Source of the DNA: Prauserella muralis
Lineage (GTDB): Bacteria; Actinomycetota; Actinomycetes; Mycobacteriales; Pseudonocardiaceae
DNA: 64,000 nucleotides
Direction: 5' to 3'
Assembly: GCF_003202285.1 (NCBI RefSeq)
Contig: NZ_MASW01000002.1
Location: forward strand, 372,001 to 436,000
Shown: positions 49,583 to 58,264 of the stretch, piece after piece
Layout of the letters: each line of letters opens with the position of its first letter
Numbering within the stretch: the stretch's first letter is position 1
The notes under the pieces: generated by a model
The model's input: the letters and a program-made list of their open reading frames with translations, nothing else
What the model was told of the DNA's origin: nothing
Database searches by the model: none
Translations under genes and position numbers: made by a program

Positions 49583-52408
49583 TCAGGCGACGCCGGAGTC
49601 GGACGTCTGCGGGCCTGCCGCGGTGACGTCGTGGATCTGGTACCTCCGCGCCGCCTCGCCGACCTTGGCCTTGTCGATCTCGCCCCGGCGGGCGAGCATC
49701 GACAGCACACCGACCGTGATCGACTGGGCGTCCACGAGGAAGTACCGGCGCGCCGCCGGGCGGGTGTCGGAGAACCCGAACCCGTCCGTGCCCAGGGTGA
49801 GCATGTCGCCGGGGACCCACGGGCGGATGAGGTCCGGCACGGCGCGCATCCAGTCGGACACCGCGACGATCGGACCCTGAGCGCCCTGCAGTGCCTCGGT
49901 GACGTACGGCACGCGCGGGCTGTCGTCGGGGTGCAGGAAGTTGTCCCTGTCGACCTCGACGGCCTCCCTGCGCAGCTCCGTCCACGACGTCGCCGACCAG
50001 ACGGCCGCCCGCACGCCCCACTCCTCGAGCAGCATCTCCTGCGCGCGCAGGGCGTCCGGCATGGTGACGCCGGAGACCAGGATCTGCGCCTCGGGGCCGT
50101 CGCCCGCGGGCGCCTCCGCATAGCGGTAGAGGCCCTTCAGCAGGCCGTCGACGTCCAGGTTCTCCGGCTCGGCAGGCTGCTGGTACGGCTCGTTGTACAC
50201 GGTGATGTAGTAGAAGACGTTCTCACCGTTGCCGTGGGGCCCGGTCTCGCCGTACATCCGGTGCAGGCCGGCGCGCACGATGTGCGCGATCTCGAACGAC
50301 CACGCCGGGTCGTAGGTCACCGCCGCCGGGTTGGCCGCCGACAGCAGGATCGAGTGCCCGTCGGCGTGCTGCAGGCCCTCGCCGGTGAGCGTCGTCCGGC
50401 CCGCGGTGGCGCCGAGCACGAAACCGCGCGCCATCTGGTCGGCCGCCGCGTAGAGGCCGTCGCCGGTGCGCTGGAACCCGAACATCGAGTAGAAGATGTA
50501 GATCGGGATCATCGGCTCGCCGTGCGTGGCGTAGGACGTGCCCACGGCGGTGAACGACGCCGTCGAGCCCGCCTCGTTGATGCCCTCGTGCAGCAACTGG
50601 CCCTGCTCGGACTCCTTGTAGGCCAGCATCAGCTGGGCGTCGACCGAGGTGTAGGTCTGGCCCTGCGGGTTGTAGATCTTGGCCGTCGGGAACATCGAGT
50701 CGAGGCCGAACGTGCGGGCCTCGTCCGGGATGATCGGCACGATCCGGCCACCGATCTCGGCGTCCTTGGCCAGCTCGCGCACCAGCCGGACGAACGCCAT
50801 CGTCGTGGCGACCTCCTGCTTGCCCGAGCCCTTGCGGACGGCCTCGTAGACCTTGTCGCCGGGCAGCACGAGCGGCTTGGACTTGGCCCTGCGCTCCGGG
50901 AGGAAGCCGCCGAGCGCCTTGCGGCGGCCGATCATGTACTCGATCTCCGCGGACTCGGTGCCCGGGTGGTAGTACGGCGGCAGCTTCGGGTCGCGCTCGA
51001 GCTCCTCGTCGCTGATCGGGATGCGCTGGGCGTCCCGGAACAGCTTCAGGTCGTCGAGCGTGAGCTTCTTCATCTGGTGCGTGGCGTTGCGGCCCTCGAA
51101 CGCCGGGCCGAGGCCGTAGCCCTTGATGGTGTGCGCCAGGATCACCGTCGGCTGGCCGTGGTGCTCCAGCGCCGCCTTGTACGCGGCGTAGACCTTGCGG
51201 TAGTCGTGGCCGCCGCGCTTGAGGTTCCAGATGTCGGCGTCGGAGAGGTCGCGCACGAGGTCCTTCGTCCGCGGGTCGCGGCCGAAGAAGTGCTCGCGGA
51301 CGTAGGCGCCGTCGTTGGCCTTGTACGTCTGGAAGTCACCGTCGGGGGTGGTGTTCATCAGGTTGACGAGCGCGCCGTCCCGGTCGGCGTGCAGCAGCGC
51401 GTCCCACTCACGGCCCCAGATGACCTTGATGACGTTCCAGCCCGCACCGCGGAAGTAGGCCTCCAGCTCCTGGATGATCTTGCCGTTGCCGCGGACGGGG
51501 CCGTCGAGGCGCTGCAGGTTGCAGTTGATGACGAAGGTCAGGTTGTCCAGGCCCTCGCCGGAGGCGACGTGGATGAGGCCACGCGACTCGGGCTCGTCCA
51601 TCTCGCCGTCGCCGAGGAACGCCCAGACGTGCTGGTCGCTGGTGTCCTTGATGCCGCGCGAGTGCAGGTAGCGGTTGAACCGCGCCTGGTAGACGGCGTT
51701 CATCGGGCCGATGCCCATCGACACCGTCGGGTACTCCCAGAAGTCCGGCATCAGCCGGGGGTGCGGGTACGACGGCAGGCCGCCGCCCTCCCCGGCGTGC
51801 GAGTACTCCTGGCGGAAGCCGTCGAGCTGGTCGGCGGTGAGCCTGCCCTCCAGGTACGCCCTGGCGTAGATGCCGGGGGAGGCGTGCCCCTGGATGAAGA
51901 TCTGGTCGCCGCCGCCGGAGTGGTCCTTGCCACGGAAGAAGTGGTTGAACCCCACCTCGTAGAGGGCGGCCGAGGAGGCGTAGGTGGAGATGTGGCCACC
52001 GACGCCGACCCCGGGCCGCTGGGCGCGGTGCACCATGACGGCCGCGTTCCAGCGGATGTAGGCGCGGTAGCGCCGCTCGATCTCCTCGTCACCGGGGAAC
52101 CAGGGTTCGTTCTCCGTGGGGATCGTGTTGACGTAGTCGGTCGCGGTCAGTGGTGGTACGCCCACGTTGCGTTCGCGAGCTCGTTCCAGCACCCTGAGCA
52201 TCAGGTACCGCGCGCGCTGCTGGCCGCCCCGGGCCAGCGCGGCGTCGAAGGAGTCGAGCCACTCGGCCGTCTCCTCCGGGTCGATGTCGGGCAGGTGCGC
52301 CGCCAGTCCGTCACGGATGACGCGGACGCGCGCCGGGGCTCCCTGGCCGGGGACGCCGCTGGTGCTGTTACCGGCGCCGCGCTCGGCCTTCTCGTTCTGG
52401 GGGGCCAA
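49583..52408 (-). CDS. aceE: Pyruvate dehydrogenase E1 component (homodimeric)
   Basis: 941 aa from TTG 52408, which has GAGGAG 5-6 bases upstream; an ATG at 52483 would add 25 residues. ThDP-dependent decarboxylation of pyruvate, feeding acetyl groups to the E2 subunit. Very close to mycobacterial AceE along its length: '[28 protein letters not shown]', '[24 protein letters not shown]', the ThDP motif '[14 protein letters not shown]...[15 protein letters not shown]', and '[22 protein letters not shown]'. A TAGGGT -10 box lies on the minus strand at 52563-52568, giving a leader of about 145 bases. Its product is the precursor for the nearby fatty-acid operon. Confidence 0.97.
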   Translation of the reverse strand: MAPQNEKAERGAGNSTSGVPGQGAPARVRVIRDGLAAHLPDIDPEETAEWLDSFDAALARGGQQRARYLMLRVLERARERNVGVPPLTATDYVNTIPTENEPWFPGDEEIERRYRAYIRWNAAVMVHRAQRPGVGVGGHISTYASSAALYEVGFNHFFRGKDHSGGGDQIFIQGHASPGIYARAYLEGRLTADQLDGFRQEYSHAGEGGGLPSYPHPRLMPDFWEYPTVSMGIGPMNAVYQARFNRYLHSRGIKDTSDQHVWAFLGDGEMDEPESRGLIHVASGEGLDNLTFVINCNLQRLDGPVRGNGKIIQELEAYFRGAGWNVIKVIWGREWDALLHADRDGALVNLMNTTPDGDFQTYKANDGAYVREHFFGRDPRTKDLVRDLSDADIWNLKRGGHDYRKVYAAYKAALEHHGQPTVILAHTIKGYGLGPAFEGRNATHQMKKLTLDDLKLFRDAQRIPISDEELERDPKLPPYYHPGTESAEIEYMIGRRKALGGFLPERRAKSKPLVLPGDKVYEAVRKGSGKQEVATTMAFVRLVRELAKDAEIGGRIVPIIPDEARTFGLDSMFPTAKIYNPQGQTYTSVDAQLMLAYKESEQGQLLHEGINEAGSTASFTAVGTSYATHGEPMIPIYIFYSMFGFQRTGDGLYAAADQMARGFVLGATAGRTTLTGEGLQHADGHSILLSAANPAAVTYDPAWSFEIAHIVRAGLHRMYGETGPHGNGENVFYYITVYNEPYQQPAEPENLDVDGLLKGLYRYAEAPAGDGPEAQILVSGVTMPDALRAQEMLLEEWGVRAAVWSATSWTELRREAVEVDRDNFLHPDDSPRVPYVTEALQGAQGPIVAVSDWMRAVPDLIRPWVPGDMLTLGTDGFGFSDTRPAARRYFLVDAQSITVGVLSMLARRGEIDKAKVGEAARRYQIHDVTAAGPQTSDSGVA

Positions 52409-52799
52409 GGGATCTCCTCGCCGTGTGTCGCTTCGTTTGTGTGCTTCGCCTGCCATCGTCGTCGCATTCGCGGCTGGCGTCACCGCTACTCGACGGTAAC
52501 CTTCGACTCGCCTTCCGCGCGGCGTTTGGCCTGCTGAAGCCCCGGGCGGAGCTTCCCTCCCACCCTAGTTCAGAGCCCTCGGTAAGGGGACGCCCCTGCG
52601 CCCGGGAGGGGCATTTCACTCGCGCCGGAGACCCCGCACTCCTACGCTGCGAGACACGAGTTGCCGACGATCCGGTGTGGACGGTTGCGCCATGCGCCGC
52701 GCCAGTGTTCGCTAAGCCCATCCGTGTACGAAAGGTGCCGGTCGTCGCAGCCGGAAAACGTGACGTGCCGCACACCGTTGTAGTTGGAGGAGTGAAGTC
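52409..52799. other. Divergent intergenic region between aceE and the DUF3052 gene
   Basis: 391 bases with no gene that I can support. It contains a minus-strand TAGGGT -10 box (52563-52568) for aceE. It also has two overlapping hairpins, AGGGG-ACG-CCCCT (52585-52597) and GCCCCT-N9-AGGGGC (52592-52612), which share an arm and so could be alternatives. The plus-strand promoter for the DUF3052 gene is not clear. Confidence 0.5.
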
Positions 52800-53225
52800 G
52801 TGGTCGCCGCGGGAGACGCTGATCAGCACAGCGTCGCCGAGAGGCTCGGGATCAAGCCGGACATGGTGGTCCAGGAGATCGGCTGGGACGAGGACGTCGA
52901 TGAGGCCGTGCGGGCGGCCATCGAGGAGCACACCGGCGGTGAGCTGCTCGACGAGGACGCCGACGAGGTCATCGACGTCGTGCTGCTGTGGTGGCGAGAC
53001 GGCGACGGCGACCTGGGTGACGCGCTGGTCGACGCGCGGGCGCCCCTGGAGGAGAACGGCGTGATCTGGGTCCTGACGCCCAAGACGGGGCAGCCGGGGC
53101 ACGTCGAACCCAGCGAGATCGCCGAGGCGGTGCCCACGGTGGGCCTGTCGCAGACCTCCAACCTCAGCGTGGGGGAGGCGTGGATGGCGACACGGCTCGT
53201 ACCGAGGTCCAAATCACGTCGCTGA
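52800..53225 (+). CDS. DUF3052 family protein
   Basis: 141 aa, strongly acidic. 'VAERLGIKPDMVVQEIGWDEDVDEAVRAAIEE', 'LLDEDADEVIDVVLLWWRDGDGDLGDALVDA' and 'IWVLTPKTGQPGHVEPSEIAEAVPTVGL' are the family core, found only in actinobacteria and usually next to aceE and the peroxiredoxin as here. Function unknown. GGAGGAG lies 7 bases before the GTG. Confidence 0.9.
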   Translation: MVAAGDADQHSVAERLGIKPDMVVQEIGWDEDVDEAVRAAIEEHTGGELLDEDADEVIDVVLLWWRDGDGDLGDALVDARAPLEENGVIWVLTPKTGQPGHVEPSEIAEAVPTVGLSQTSNLSVGEAWMATRLVPRSKSRR

Positions 53226-53337
53226 CGCCCCCATCCGGCACGTGAGGGCGGGTGTGGCCAGCGGGTGCCCGCGATAGGGTTGTCCGGCACGCATCGTTTT
53301 CCGATGGTCGGATGACCTGGCGGGAGGATTACTCGGT

Positions 53338-53799
53338 ATGGCGGTTGAGGTCGGTACCCAGGCCCCGGACTTCACGCTGAACGACTACAACAAGCAGGAA
53401 GTCACCCTGTCCTCCTTCCGTGGGGACAAGCCGGTGCTGCTGGTGTTCTACCCGTTCGCGTTCAGCGGGATCTGCCAGGGCGAGCTGTGCCAGCTGCGCG
53501 ACGAGTTCGCCACGTACGACAACGACGGCGTGCAGATCCTCGGCGTGTCCGTGGACACCCCGTTCTCGCTGAAGGCGTGGGCGGAGCAGCAGGGGTACCA
53601 GTTCCCGCTGCTGTCGGACTTCTGGCCGCACGGCGAGGTGGCGCAGAAGTACGGCGTCTTCAACGACAAGGCCGGTCTCGCGCTGCGCGGCACCTTCCTC
53701 ATCGACAAGGAGGGCATCGTGCGCTTCGCCGAGGTGAACCAGCCCGGCGAGCCGCGTGACCAGGAGTCGTGGAAGAAGGCGATCGCCGAACTCGGCTGA
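53338..53799 (+). CDS. AhpE-type peroxiredoxin
   Basis: 153 aa. Reduces peroxides in the cytoplasm. The peroxidatic Cys46 is in 'PFAFSGICQGELCQLRD', and Cys51 follows in the position of the PrxQ/BCP resolving Cys. 'GVSVDTPFSLKAWAEQ', 'FPLLSDFWPHGEVAQKYGVF' and 'RGTFLIDKEGIVRF' match the AhpE subfamily, which in mycobacteria has one Cys and is recycled by mycoredoxin and mycothiol. GGAGG precedes the ATG. The mycothiol system is present in this genome (mycothione reductase at 9.3 kb). Confidence 0.94.
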   Translation: MAVEVGTQAPDFTLNDYNKQEVTLSSFRGDKPVLLVFYPFAFSGICQGELCQLRDEFATYDNDGVQILGVSVDTPFSLKAWAEQQGYQFPLLSDFWPHGEVAQKYGVFNDKAGLALRGTFLIDKEGIVRFAEVNQPGEPRDQESWKKAIAELG

Positions 53800-53828
53800 A
53801 CCATCCGGCGGCATCCGTGCCGCCACCC

Positions 53829-53901
53829 GGGCGCATAGCTCAGCGGAAGAGCACCTGCCTTACAAGCAGGGGGTCGCAGGTTCGAACCCTGCTGCGCCCA
53901 C
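53829..53901 (+). tRNA. tRNA-Val (anticodon TAC)
   Basis: Full cloverleaf: acceptor stem GGGCGCA/TGCGCCC, D-arm AGCTCAGCGGAAGAGC, anticodon stem CCTGC/GCAGG around loop CTTACAA (anticodon TAC, 53861-53863), and T-arm GCAGG-TTCGAAC-CCTGC. The discriminator is A (53900). The CCA end is not encoded. It reads GTA (and likely other GTN) valine codons. Confidence 0.96.
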
Positions 53902-53920
53902 CGTGTTCATCGAGGGTTCC

Positions 53921-53946
53921 CCGGCCGTCCGCGCGAGGGCGGCCGG
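53921..53946 (+). terminator. Terminator of tRNA-Val
   Basis: CCGGCCGTCC pairs with GGGCGGCCGG (one U-G pair) around the loop GCGCGA, 20 bases after the tRNA, followed by an AT-richer stretch (GGAATAAT). Confidence 0.6.
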
Positions 53947-53971
53947 ATCGGAATAATCGGTCATTAGCGTC

Positions 53972-53996
53972 CCTCCCGTTCCCAGACGACGGGAGG
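53972..53996 (+). promoter_or_regulatory. Hairpin that covers the phoX ribosome binding site
   Basis: CCTCCCGT (53972-53979) is the exact complement of ACGGGAGG (53989-53996), with a 9-base loop. The right arm contains the Shine-Dalgarno GGGAGG of the gene starting at 54004. In the mRNA the site would be paired, so translation could depend on opening the hairpin. Confidence 0.5.
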
Positions 53997-54003
53997 AACT
54001 GGC

Positions 54004-55386
54004 GTGACCGACATCGCCCCCACCGGATTCGACCGCAGAGACTTCTTCAGGCGCGCGGGCGTCACCGCGGCGACCCTCGCCGCGCTCGGCCCGCTCGACG
54101 CGCTCGGTGCTCGCACGGCGGGTGCCGCGCCGCTGACCAAGCGGGGATTCAGCCCCGACTACGGCCCGCTGGCCCCGGTCAGGGACCAGACGACCGGTCT
54201 CGAACTGCTCCGGCTGCCGAAGGGCTTCGAGTACCTCAGCTACGGCTGGACCGGTGATGCCATGTCCGACGGCGCCCCGACGCCGGGCGCGCACGACGGC
54301 ATGGCCGCCTTCCGCAGGCCTGACGGCAGGATCGCCCTCGTCCGCAACCACGAGCTGGGCGGCTACGGCGGCGCGTTCACCGAGCCCGCCTACAACCCGG
54401 CGGCCAGGGGCGGCACCACGACGCTCGTGTTCGACCCGGACGCCGGCGAGTTCACCGAGTCATGGGCCAGCCTGTCGGGCACGATCCGCAACTGCGCGGG
54501 CGGACCCACGCCGTGGGGCACGTGGCTGACCTGCGAGGAGACCACCGAGATCGGCCCGGACGGCACCCGGCACGGCTACGTGTTCGAGGTGCCCTTCGAC
54601 GGGCCCGGCAACCCGGAGCCGCTCAGGGGCATGGGCAGGTTCAGCCACGAGGCCGTCGCCGTCGACCCGGGCACCGGGATCGTCTACCTCACCGAGGACG
54701 CCACCCCGTCCGGCTTCTACCGCTACCTGCCGAAGCGGCGCGGCACGCTCGCCGCGGGCGGTGAGCTGCAGATGCTCGTCGTGCGGACCGCTGACGGTTC
54801 CTCCTACTCGACCTACGCCGACGGCACCGGCACCGAGTACCGCACGTCGTGGGTGACAGTGCCCAACCCGGACTACGCGCCGGGCGAGACGCGGCCCGCC
54901 GAGCAGGGCGCGGCGCTCGGCGCCGCCGTCTTCCGCAGGCTGGAGGGCGCCTGGTGGGGCAACGACCGCGTGTACGTCGTGTCCACCAGCGGTGGCCCCA
55001 CCGGCCAGGGCCAGGTGTTCGAGTACGACCCGAGGACGGAACGGATGCGGGTGCTCTTCGCCTCCCCGGACGCCTCCGTGCTGAACAACCCGGACAACAT
55101 CTGCGTCAGCCCGCGCGGTGGCATCGTGCTGTGCGAGGACGGCAGTGAGGGCGAGTACCTGCACGGGCTCACCACCGACGGCGAGATCTTCCCGTTCGCG
55201 CTGAACCAGGTCGTGATTCCCGAGGGTGGGGTGCCGGGCAAGTCCGTGGCTCCCGGCGACTACTCCGGCTCGGAGTGGTGCGGCTCGACCTTCGAGCCCA
55301 AGCGCGGCAACTGGCTGTTCGTCAACGCGCAGAGCCCGGGCATCACGTTCGCCATCACCGGCCCCTGGAGGAGGGGATCACTCTGA
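54004..55386 (+). CDS. PhoX-like (DUF839) exported protein, Tat substrate
   Basis: 460 aa. A twin-arginine signal 'DRRDFFRRAG' (about 10-20) followed by a hydrophobic stretch and an AxA-like cleavage region near 'TAGAAP'. The body is a PhoX / DUF839 beta-propeller ('GAHDGMAAFRRPDGRIALVRNHEL', 'NCAGGPTPWGTWLTCEET', 'GRFSHEAVAVDPGTGIVYLTEDA', 'NNPDNICVSPRGGIVLCEDG'). PhoX enzymes are Ca/Fe-dependent phosphatases that release phosphate from organic esters outside the cell. The GTG start is preceded by GGGAGG, which is held in a hairpin. No clear PHO box is seen. Confidence 0.9.
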   Translation: MTDIAPTGFDRRDFFRRAGVTAATLAALGPLDALGARTAGAAPLTKRGFSPDYGPLAPVRDQTTGLELLRLPKGFEYLSYGWTGDAMSDGAPTPGAHDGMAAFRRPDGRIALVRNHELGGYGGAFTEPAYNPAARGGTTTLVFDPDAGEFTESWASLSGTIRNCAGGPTPWGTWLTCEETTEIGPDGTRHGYVFEVPFDGPGNPEPLRGMGRFSHEAVAVDPGTGIVYLTEDATPSGFYRYLPKRRGTLAAGGELQMLVVRTADGSSYSTYADGTGTEYRTSWVTVPNPDYAPGETRPAEQGAALGAAVFRRLEGAWWGNDRVYVVSTSGGPTGQGQVFEYDPRTERMRVLFASPDASVLNNPDNICVSPRGGIVLCEDGSEGEYLHGLTTDGEIFPFALNQVVIPEGGVPGKSVAPGDYSGSEWCGSTFEPKRGNWLFVNAQSPGITFAITGPWRRGSL

Positions 55387-55391
55387 GTGAA

Positions 55392-55443
55392 CGCGGCGGT
55401 CACGGTCACGGCATGTTCTCGTTTCGTGACCGTGACCGCCGCG
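55392..55443 (+). terminator. Perfect 19-base inverted repeat after phoX
   Basis: The arm 55392-55410 (containing GGTCACGGTCACG) is exactly complementary to 55425-55443 (containing CGTGACCGTGACC), with a 14-base loop. It starts 6 bases after the phoX stop, so an intrinsic terminator is likely. Each arm itself contains a tandem GGTCAC repeat, which also recalls a dispersed element. Confidence 0.7.
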
Positions 55444-55497
55444 GGTTGGCGATTATTCTGCTTGCTGCGAAGCCGACTACTCATCGTGAAGGAAACT

Positions 55498-56481
55498 GTG
55501 GACGCTGGCGACCACCTGGGGCCCCGCCCCCGTGACGCGGCGTCGCCCGACCCCCTCATCGAGGACCTGCCCCTGTCGCTGTGGGAGTCCACCGAGCAGC
55601 CGGTACCAGCGGAACGTCCGCGGCGGGCGTCTCGTTCGCGGACCCTGCGCAGAGGCCTTCCGGTCGCCGTGACCCTCCTGCTGATGGCCGGTCTGGTCGC
55701 GGTGGTCACGACACTGCGTGGCGATCCGGACGAGGCCGGGAACCCACCGGTGGCCGCGGGGGACACGGGCGGGCCGGAGCGGGTGCGGCCGGAGAGCCCG
55801 GCCGAGGTGCCGCTGCTCACGATGGGTACTGCCCCGCCTCGGACCACGTGCGCGCTGCCGCCGTTCGCCGTCGGGGAAACGGCGTTGCGCGCGTACTACC
55901 GGGCCGAGCTGCGTTGCCTGGAGCGGGCGTGGCGGCCCGTGCTGGAGGAGGCGGGCGCGCCCGTCGCGCGGGTCGGCCTCGTGCTCGCCGACGACCCGGA
56001 CACCGCGTGCGGCGACCTGCCGCCCGCCTCGAAGGCGACCGGCCTGTACTGCGACGTCGACGGCACCATCTACCTGCCCCGGGCCCGCACACTGGACGCC
56101 CTCGGCGAGCGGCCGGTGCCGCATCTGGCGACGGTGGCCCACGAGTACGGCCACCACCTGCAGCAGGTCAGCGGCATCCTCGGCGCGGCCAACCGGCAGC
56201 TCGCCGGCTTCCCGGAGGACGGGCCCGAGGACCGCGAGCTCAGCAGGCGGGTCGAGCTGCAGGCCAACTGCCTGGCCGGCATGTTCTTCGCGAGCGTCGC
56301 CGGGCGCGGCTCGATCACCGCCGACGATGCCGACGCCGCCGTCTCCGACTTCCGCAACTGGATCGACAGCGACACCCACGGCACCAGCGCGACGCAGCTG
56401 CGCTGGGCGCGCACCGGGTACGCGGCCACCACGGTGGCCGCATGCGACACCTGGTCGGTGCCGCGCGAGGAGGTCGACTGA
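55498..56481 (+). CDS. Membrane-anchored neutral zinc metallopeptidase
   Basis: 327 aa from GTG 55498 (AAGGA 4 bases upstream; GTG 55486 would add 4 residues, and the ORF from 55387 would translate the hairpin). A membrane segment lies at about 55-75 ('GLPVAVTLLLMAGLVAVVTTL'). The extracytoplasmic domain has the zinc motif HEYGHH (His215, Glu216, His219) and the family block 'RVELQANCLAGMFFASVA' with the third ligand region. It resembles the YpfJ/KPN_02809 'neutral zinc metallopeptidase' family. Substrate unknown. Confidence 0.85.
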   Translation: MDAGDHLGPRPRDAASPDPLIEDLPLSLWESTEQPVPAERPRRASRSRTLRRGLPVAVTLLLMAGLVAVVTTLRGDPDEAGNPPVAAGDTGGPERVRPESPAEVPLLTMGTAPPRTTCALPPFAVGETALRAYYRAELRCLERAWRPVLEEAGAPVARVGLVLADDPDTACGDLPPASKATGLYCDVDGTIYLPRARTLDALGERPVPHLATVAHEYGHHLQQVSGILGAANRQLAGFPEDGPEDRELSRRVELQANCLAGMFFASVAGRGSITADDADAAVSDFRNWIDSDTHGTSATQLRWARTGYAATTVAACDTWSVPREEVD

Positions 56482-56509
56482 CCGGGCACCGGGGGCGCAT
56501 GCTGTCCCG

Positions 56510-57625
56510 ATGAACACGCCGCAGCCCGACCTCAGTGCCGTCAGCGCGCCCGCGAGACTCGCCGAGGCCGCGGAGGGCATCAGCATGGAGGAGCTGGCGC
56601 TCGCCGCCCGCAACCACGGCCTGCCCCTGGAGAGCCTGCGCCACGACCTCACCCCGCCCGGCCTGCACTACCTGCTCGTGCACTACGACATCCCGTATCT
56701 CGACGCCGAAGGCTGGCGCCTGGAGATCTCCGGCGAGGTCGGCACGCCGCTGACGCTCACGCTGGACGACCTGCGTTCCCTGCCCTCCCGTACCGTGCGC
56801 GTCACGATGGAGTGCGCGGGCAACGGCAGGGCGCAGCTGACGCCCCGCCCGGTCAGCCAGCCGTGGCTGGTGGAGGCCGTGGGCACCGCGGAGTGGACGG
56901 GGGTGCCGCTGCGGGCCGTGCTGGAGCGGGCCGGGGTCGGCCCCGGCGCCGTCGACGTGGTGTTCACCGGCGCCGACCACGGCGTCGAACGCGGCGTGGA
57001 GCAGGACTACCAGCGTGGGCTCTCCGTCACCGACGCGCTCGGCGAGGACGTGCTGCTCGCCTACGCCATGAACGGCGCACCGCTGCCACCACAGCACGGC
57101 TATCCGGTGCGGCTGGTCGTGCCCGGCTGGTACGGCATGGCGCACGTCAAGTGGCTGCGGGAGATCACCGTGTCGGCGACGCCGTTCACCGGGTTCCAGA
57201 ACACGGTGGCCTACCGGACGCGGCAGGAGCCAGACGAGCCCGGCGCCCCGGTGGCGCGCATCGCGCCGAGGGCGCTGCTCGTGCCGCCCGGGTTCCCGGA
57301 CTTCCAGTCCCGGCACCGGATCGTGCGGCCGGGGCCGGTCGAGCTGACCGGCAGAGCGTGGTCGGGAAGGGCGCCGCTGCGCGGCGTCGAGGTCAGCACC
57401 GACGGCGGCGCCACGTGGCGGCCCGCCGACCTCGAACCCGACCACGGCCATCGCTGGGCGTGGCGCCGCTGGACGGCGCGCTGGCGCGCCGAACCGGGCA
57501 GTCACGTGCTGGCGGTGCGGGCCGCCGACGCCGAGGGCACCCAGCCCGAGACCGAGCCGTGGAACCGGGGCGGATTCGCCAACAACGCGGTGCACAGGGT
57601 GCCGGTGACCTGCCTGTCGTCGTAG
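56510..57625 (+). CDS. Molybdopterin-dependent sulfite-oxidase-family enzyme
   Basis: 371 aa. Moco-binding fold with catalytic Cys102 in 'TMECAGNGRAQL', then 'WLVEAVGTAEWTGVPL' and 'GYPVRLVVPGWYGMAHVKWL'. The C-terminal Mo-co dimerisation domain is an Ig-like fold ('PVELTGRAWSGRAPLRGVEVSTDGGATWRPADLE', 'NRGGFANNAVHRV'). No signal peptide or haem domain, so a cytoplasmic sulfite dehydrogenase or a related oxidase is likely. It starts 28 bases after the peptidase gene. Confidence 0.9.
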   Translation: MNTPQPDLSAVSAPARLAEAAEGISMEELALAARNHGLPLESLRHDLTPPGLHYLLVHYDIPYLDAEGWRLEISGEVGTPLTLTLDDLRSLPSRTVRVTMECAGNGRAQLTPRPVSQPWLVEAVGTAEWTGVPLRAVLERAGVGPGAVDVVFTGADHGVERGVEQDYQRGLSVTDALGEDVLLAYAMNGAPLPPQHGYPVRLVVPGWYGMAHVKWLREITVSATPFTGFQNTVAYRTRQEPDEPGAPVARIAPRALLVPPGFPDFQSRHRIVRPGPVELTGRAWSGRAPLRGVEVSTDGGATWRPADLEPDHGHRWAWRRWTARWRAEPGSHVLAVRAADAEGTQPETEPWNRGGFANNAVHRVPVTCLSS

Positions 57626-57628
57626 GGC

Positions 57629-58153
57629 TCATGGCAGCGTGTCCAGCGGCCAGAGCCTGCCTTCCGCGCTGTCGACGAGCGCCGCGCGGGTGACCCGCAC
57701 GGTCAGTGGCAGCACCTCGTAGGCCGCGGCGGCCACCTGCGGCAGCAGGTCGGTGGCGGCGCGGGTGACGAGGGACGAGTGCGGCAGCCAGCGCCCGGGC
57801 TCGTAGTGCCGGTGCACGAGTGCCCCCGTGGCGCGGACGGCCTGCACCACGGCCTGCTGGCGCCTCGCGAGCTCGGCGGGCACGCCGGGCACCAGCGCCA
57901 CCCGGCCGCGCCGGAACGCGGTGACGGCGTCGAAGGTCAGCTCGAACGGGCCGCCCACCGGCAGCGACTCGACGCTCGCGCGGACGGCGTCGAGATCCCA
58001 GTCGAGCAGCACCACGTACGACAGGTGCGGGTGGTGCCTGCCGTGCGTGTGCGAGGCCAGGGTGGGCAGGCCGTGCTGTTCCAGCCGGTGCCACAGGTTC
58101 CGCAGCGCGCGCTCCGAACGGCCGTCGAACAGCAGACACACGCCCAGCGCCAT
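57629..58153 (-). CDS. 2H phosphoesterase (2'-5' RNA ligase family)
   Basis: 174 aa. The two HxT/S motifs of the 2H fold are 'HPHLSYVVL' and 'WLPHSSLV'. Members cleave or join 2'-5' or cyclic phosphodiester bonds in RNA or small nucleotides. ATG 58153. It lies 3 bases after the convergent oxidase stop. Confidence 0.87.
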   Translation of the reverse strand: MALGVCLLFDGRSERALRNLWHRLEQHGLPTLASHTHGRHHPHLSYVVLLDWDLDAVRASVESLPVGGPFELTFDAVTAFRRGRVALVPGVPAELARRQQAVVQAVRATGALVHRHYEPGRWLPHSSLVTRAATDLLPQVAAAAYEVLPLTVRVTRAALVDSAEGRLWPLDTLP

Positions 58154-58214
58154 CCGCTGACCGTAACCCGTTCGGGTAGGTGCCTTCCGCGTTTCCCGTG
58201 CGGTCGCGAAGGGT

Positions 58215-58251
58215 AATCCGGACAGAAGTGACGGTAGTCACGATCCGGATT
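58215..58251 (+). promoter_or_regulatory. Nested inverted repeat directly before the DUF4383 ribosome binding site
   Basis: AATCCGGA (58215-58222) faces TCCGGATT (58244-58251), and inside lies GTGAC-GGTA-GTCAC (58228-58241). The Shine-Dalgarno GAGGAGG begins one base later. It could be an operator at the promoter or a structured 5' leader. Confidence 0.45.
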
Positions 58252-58264
58252 CGAGGAGGCGATC

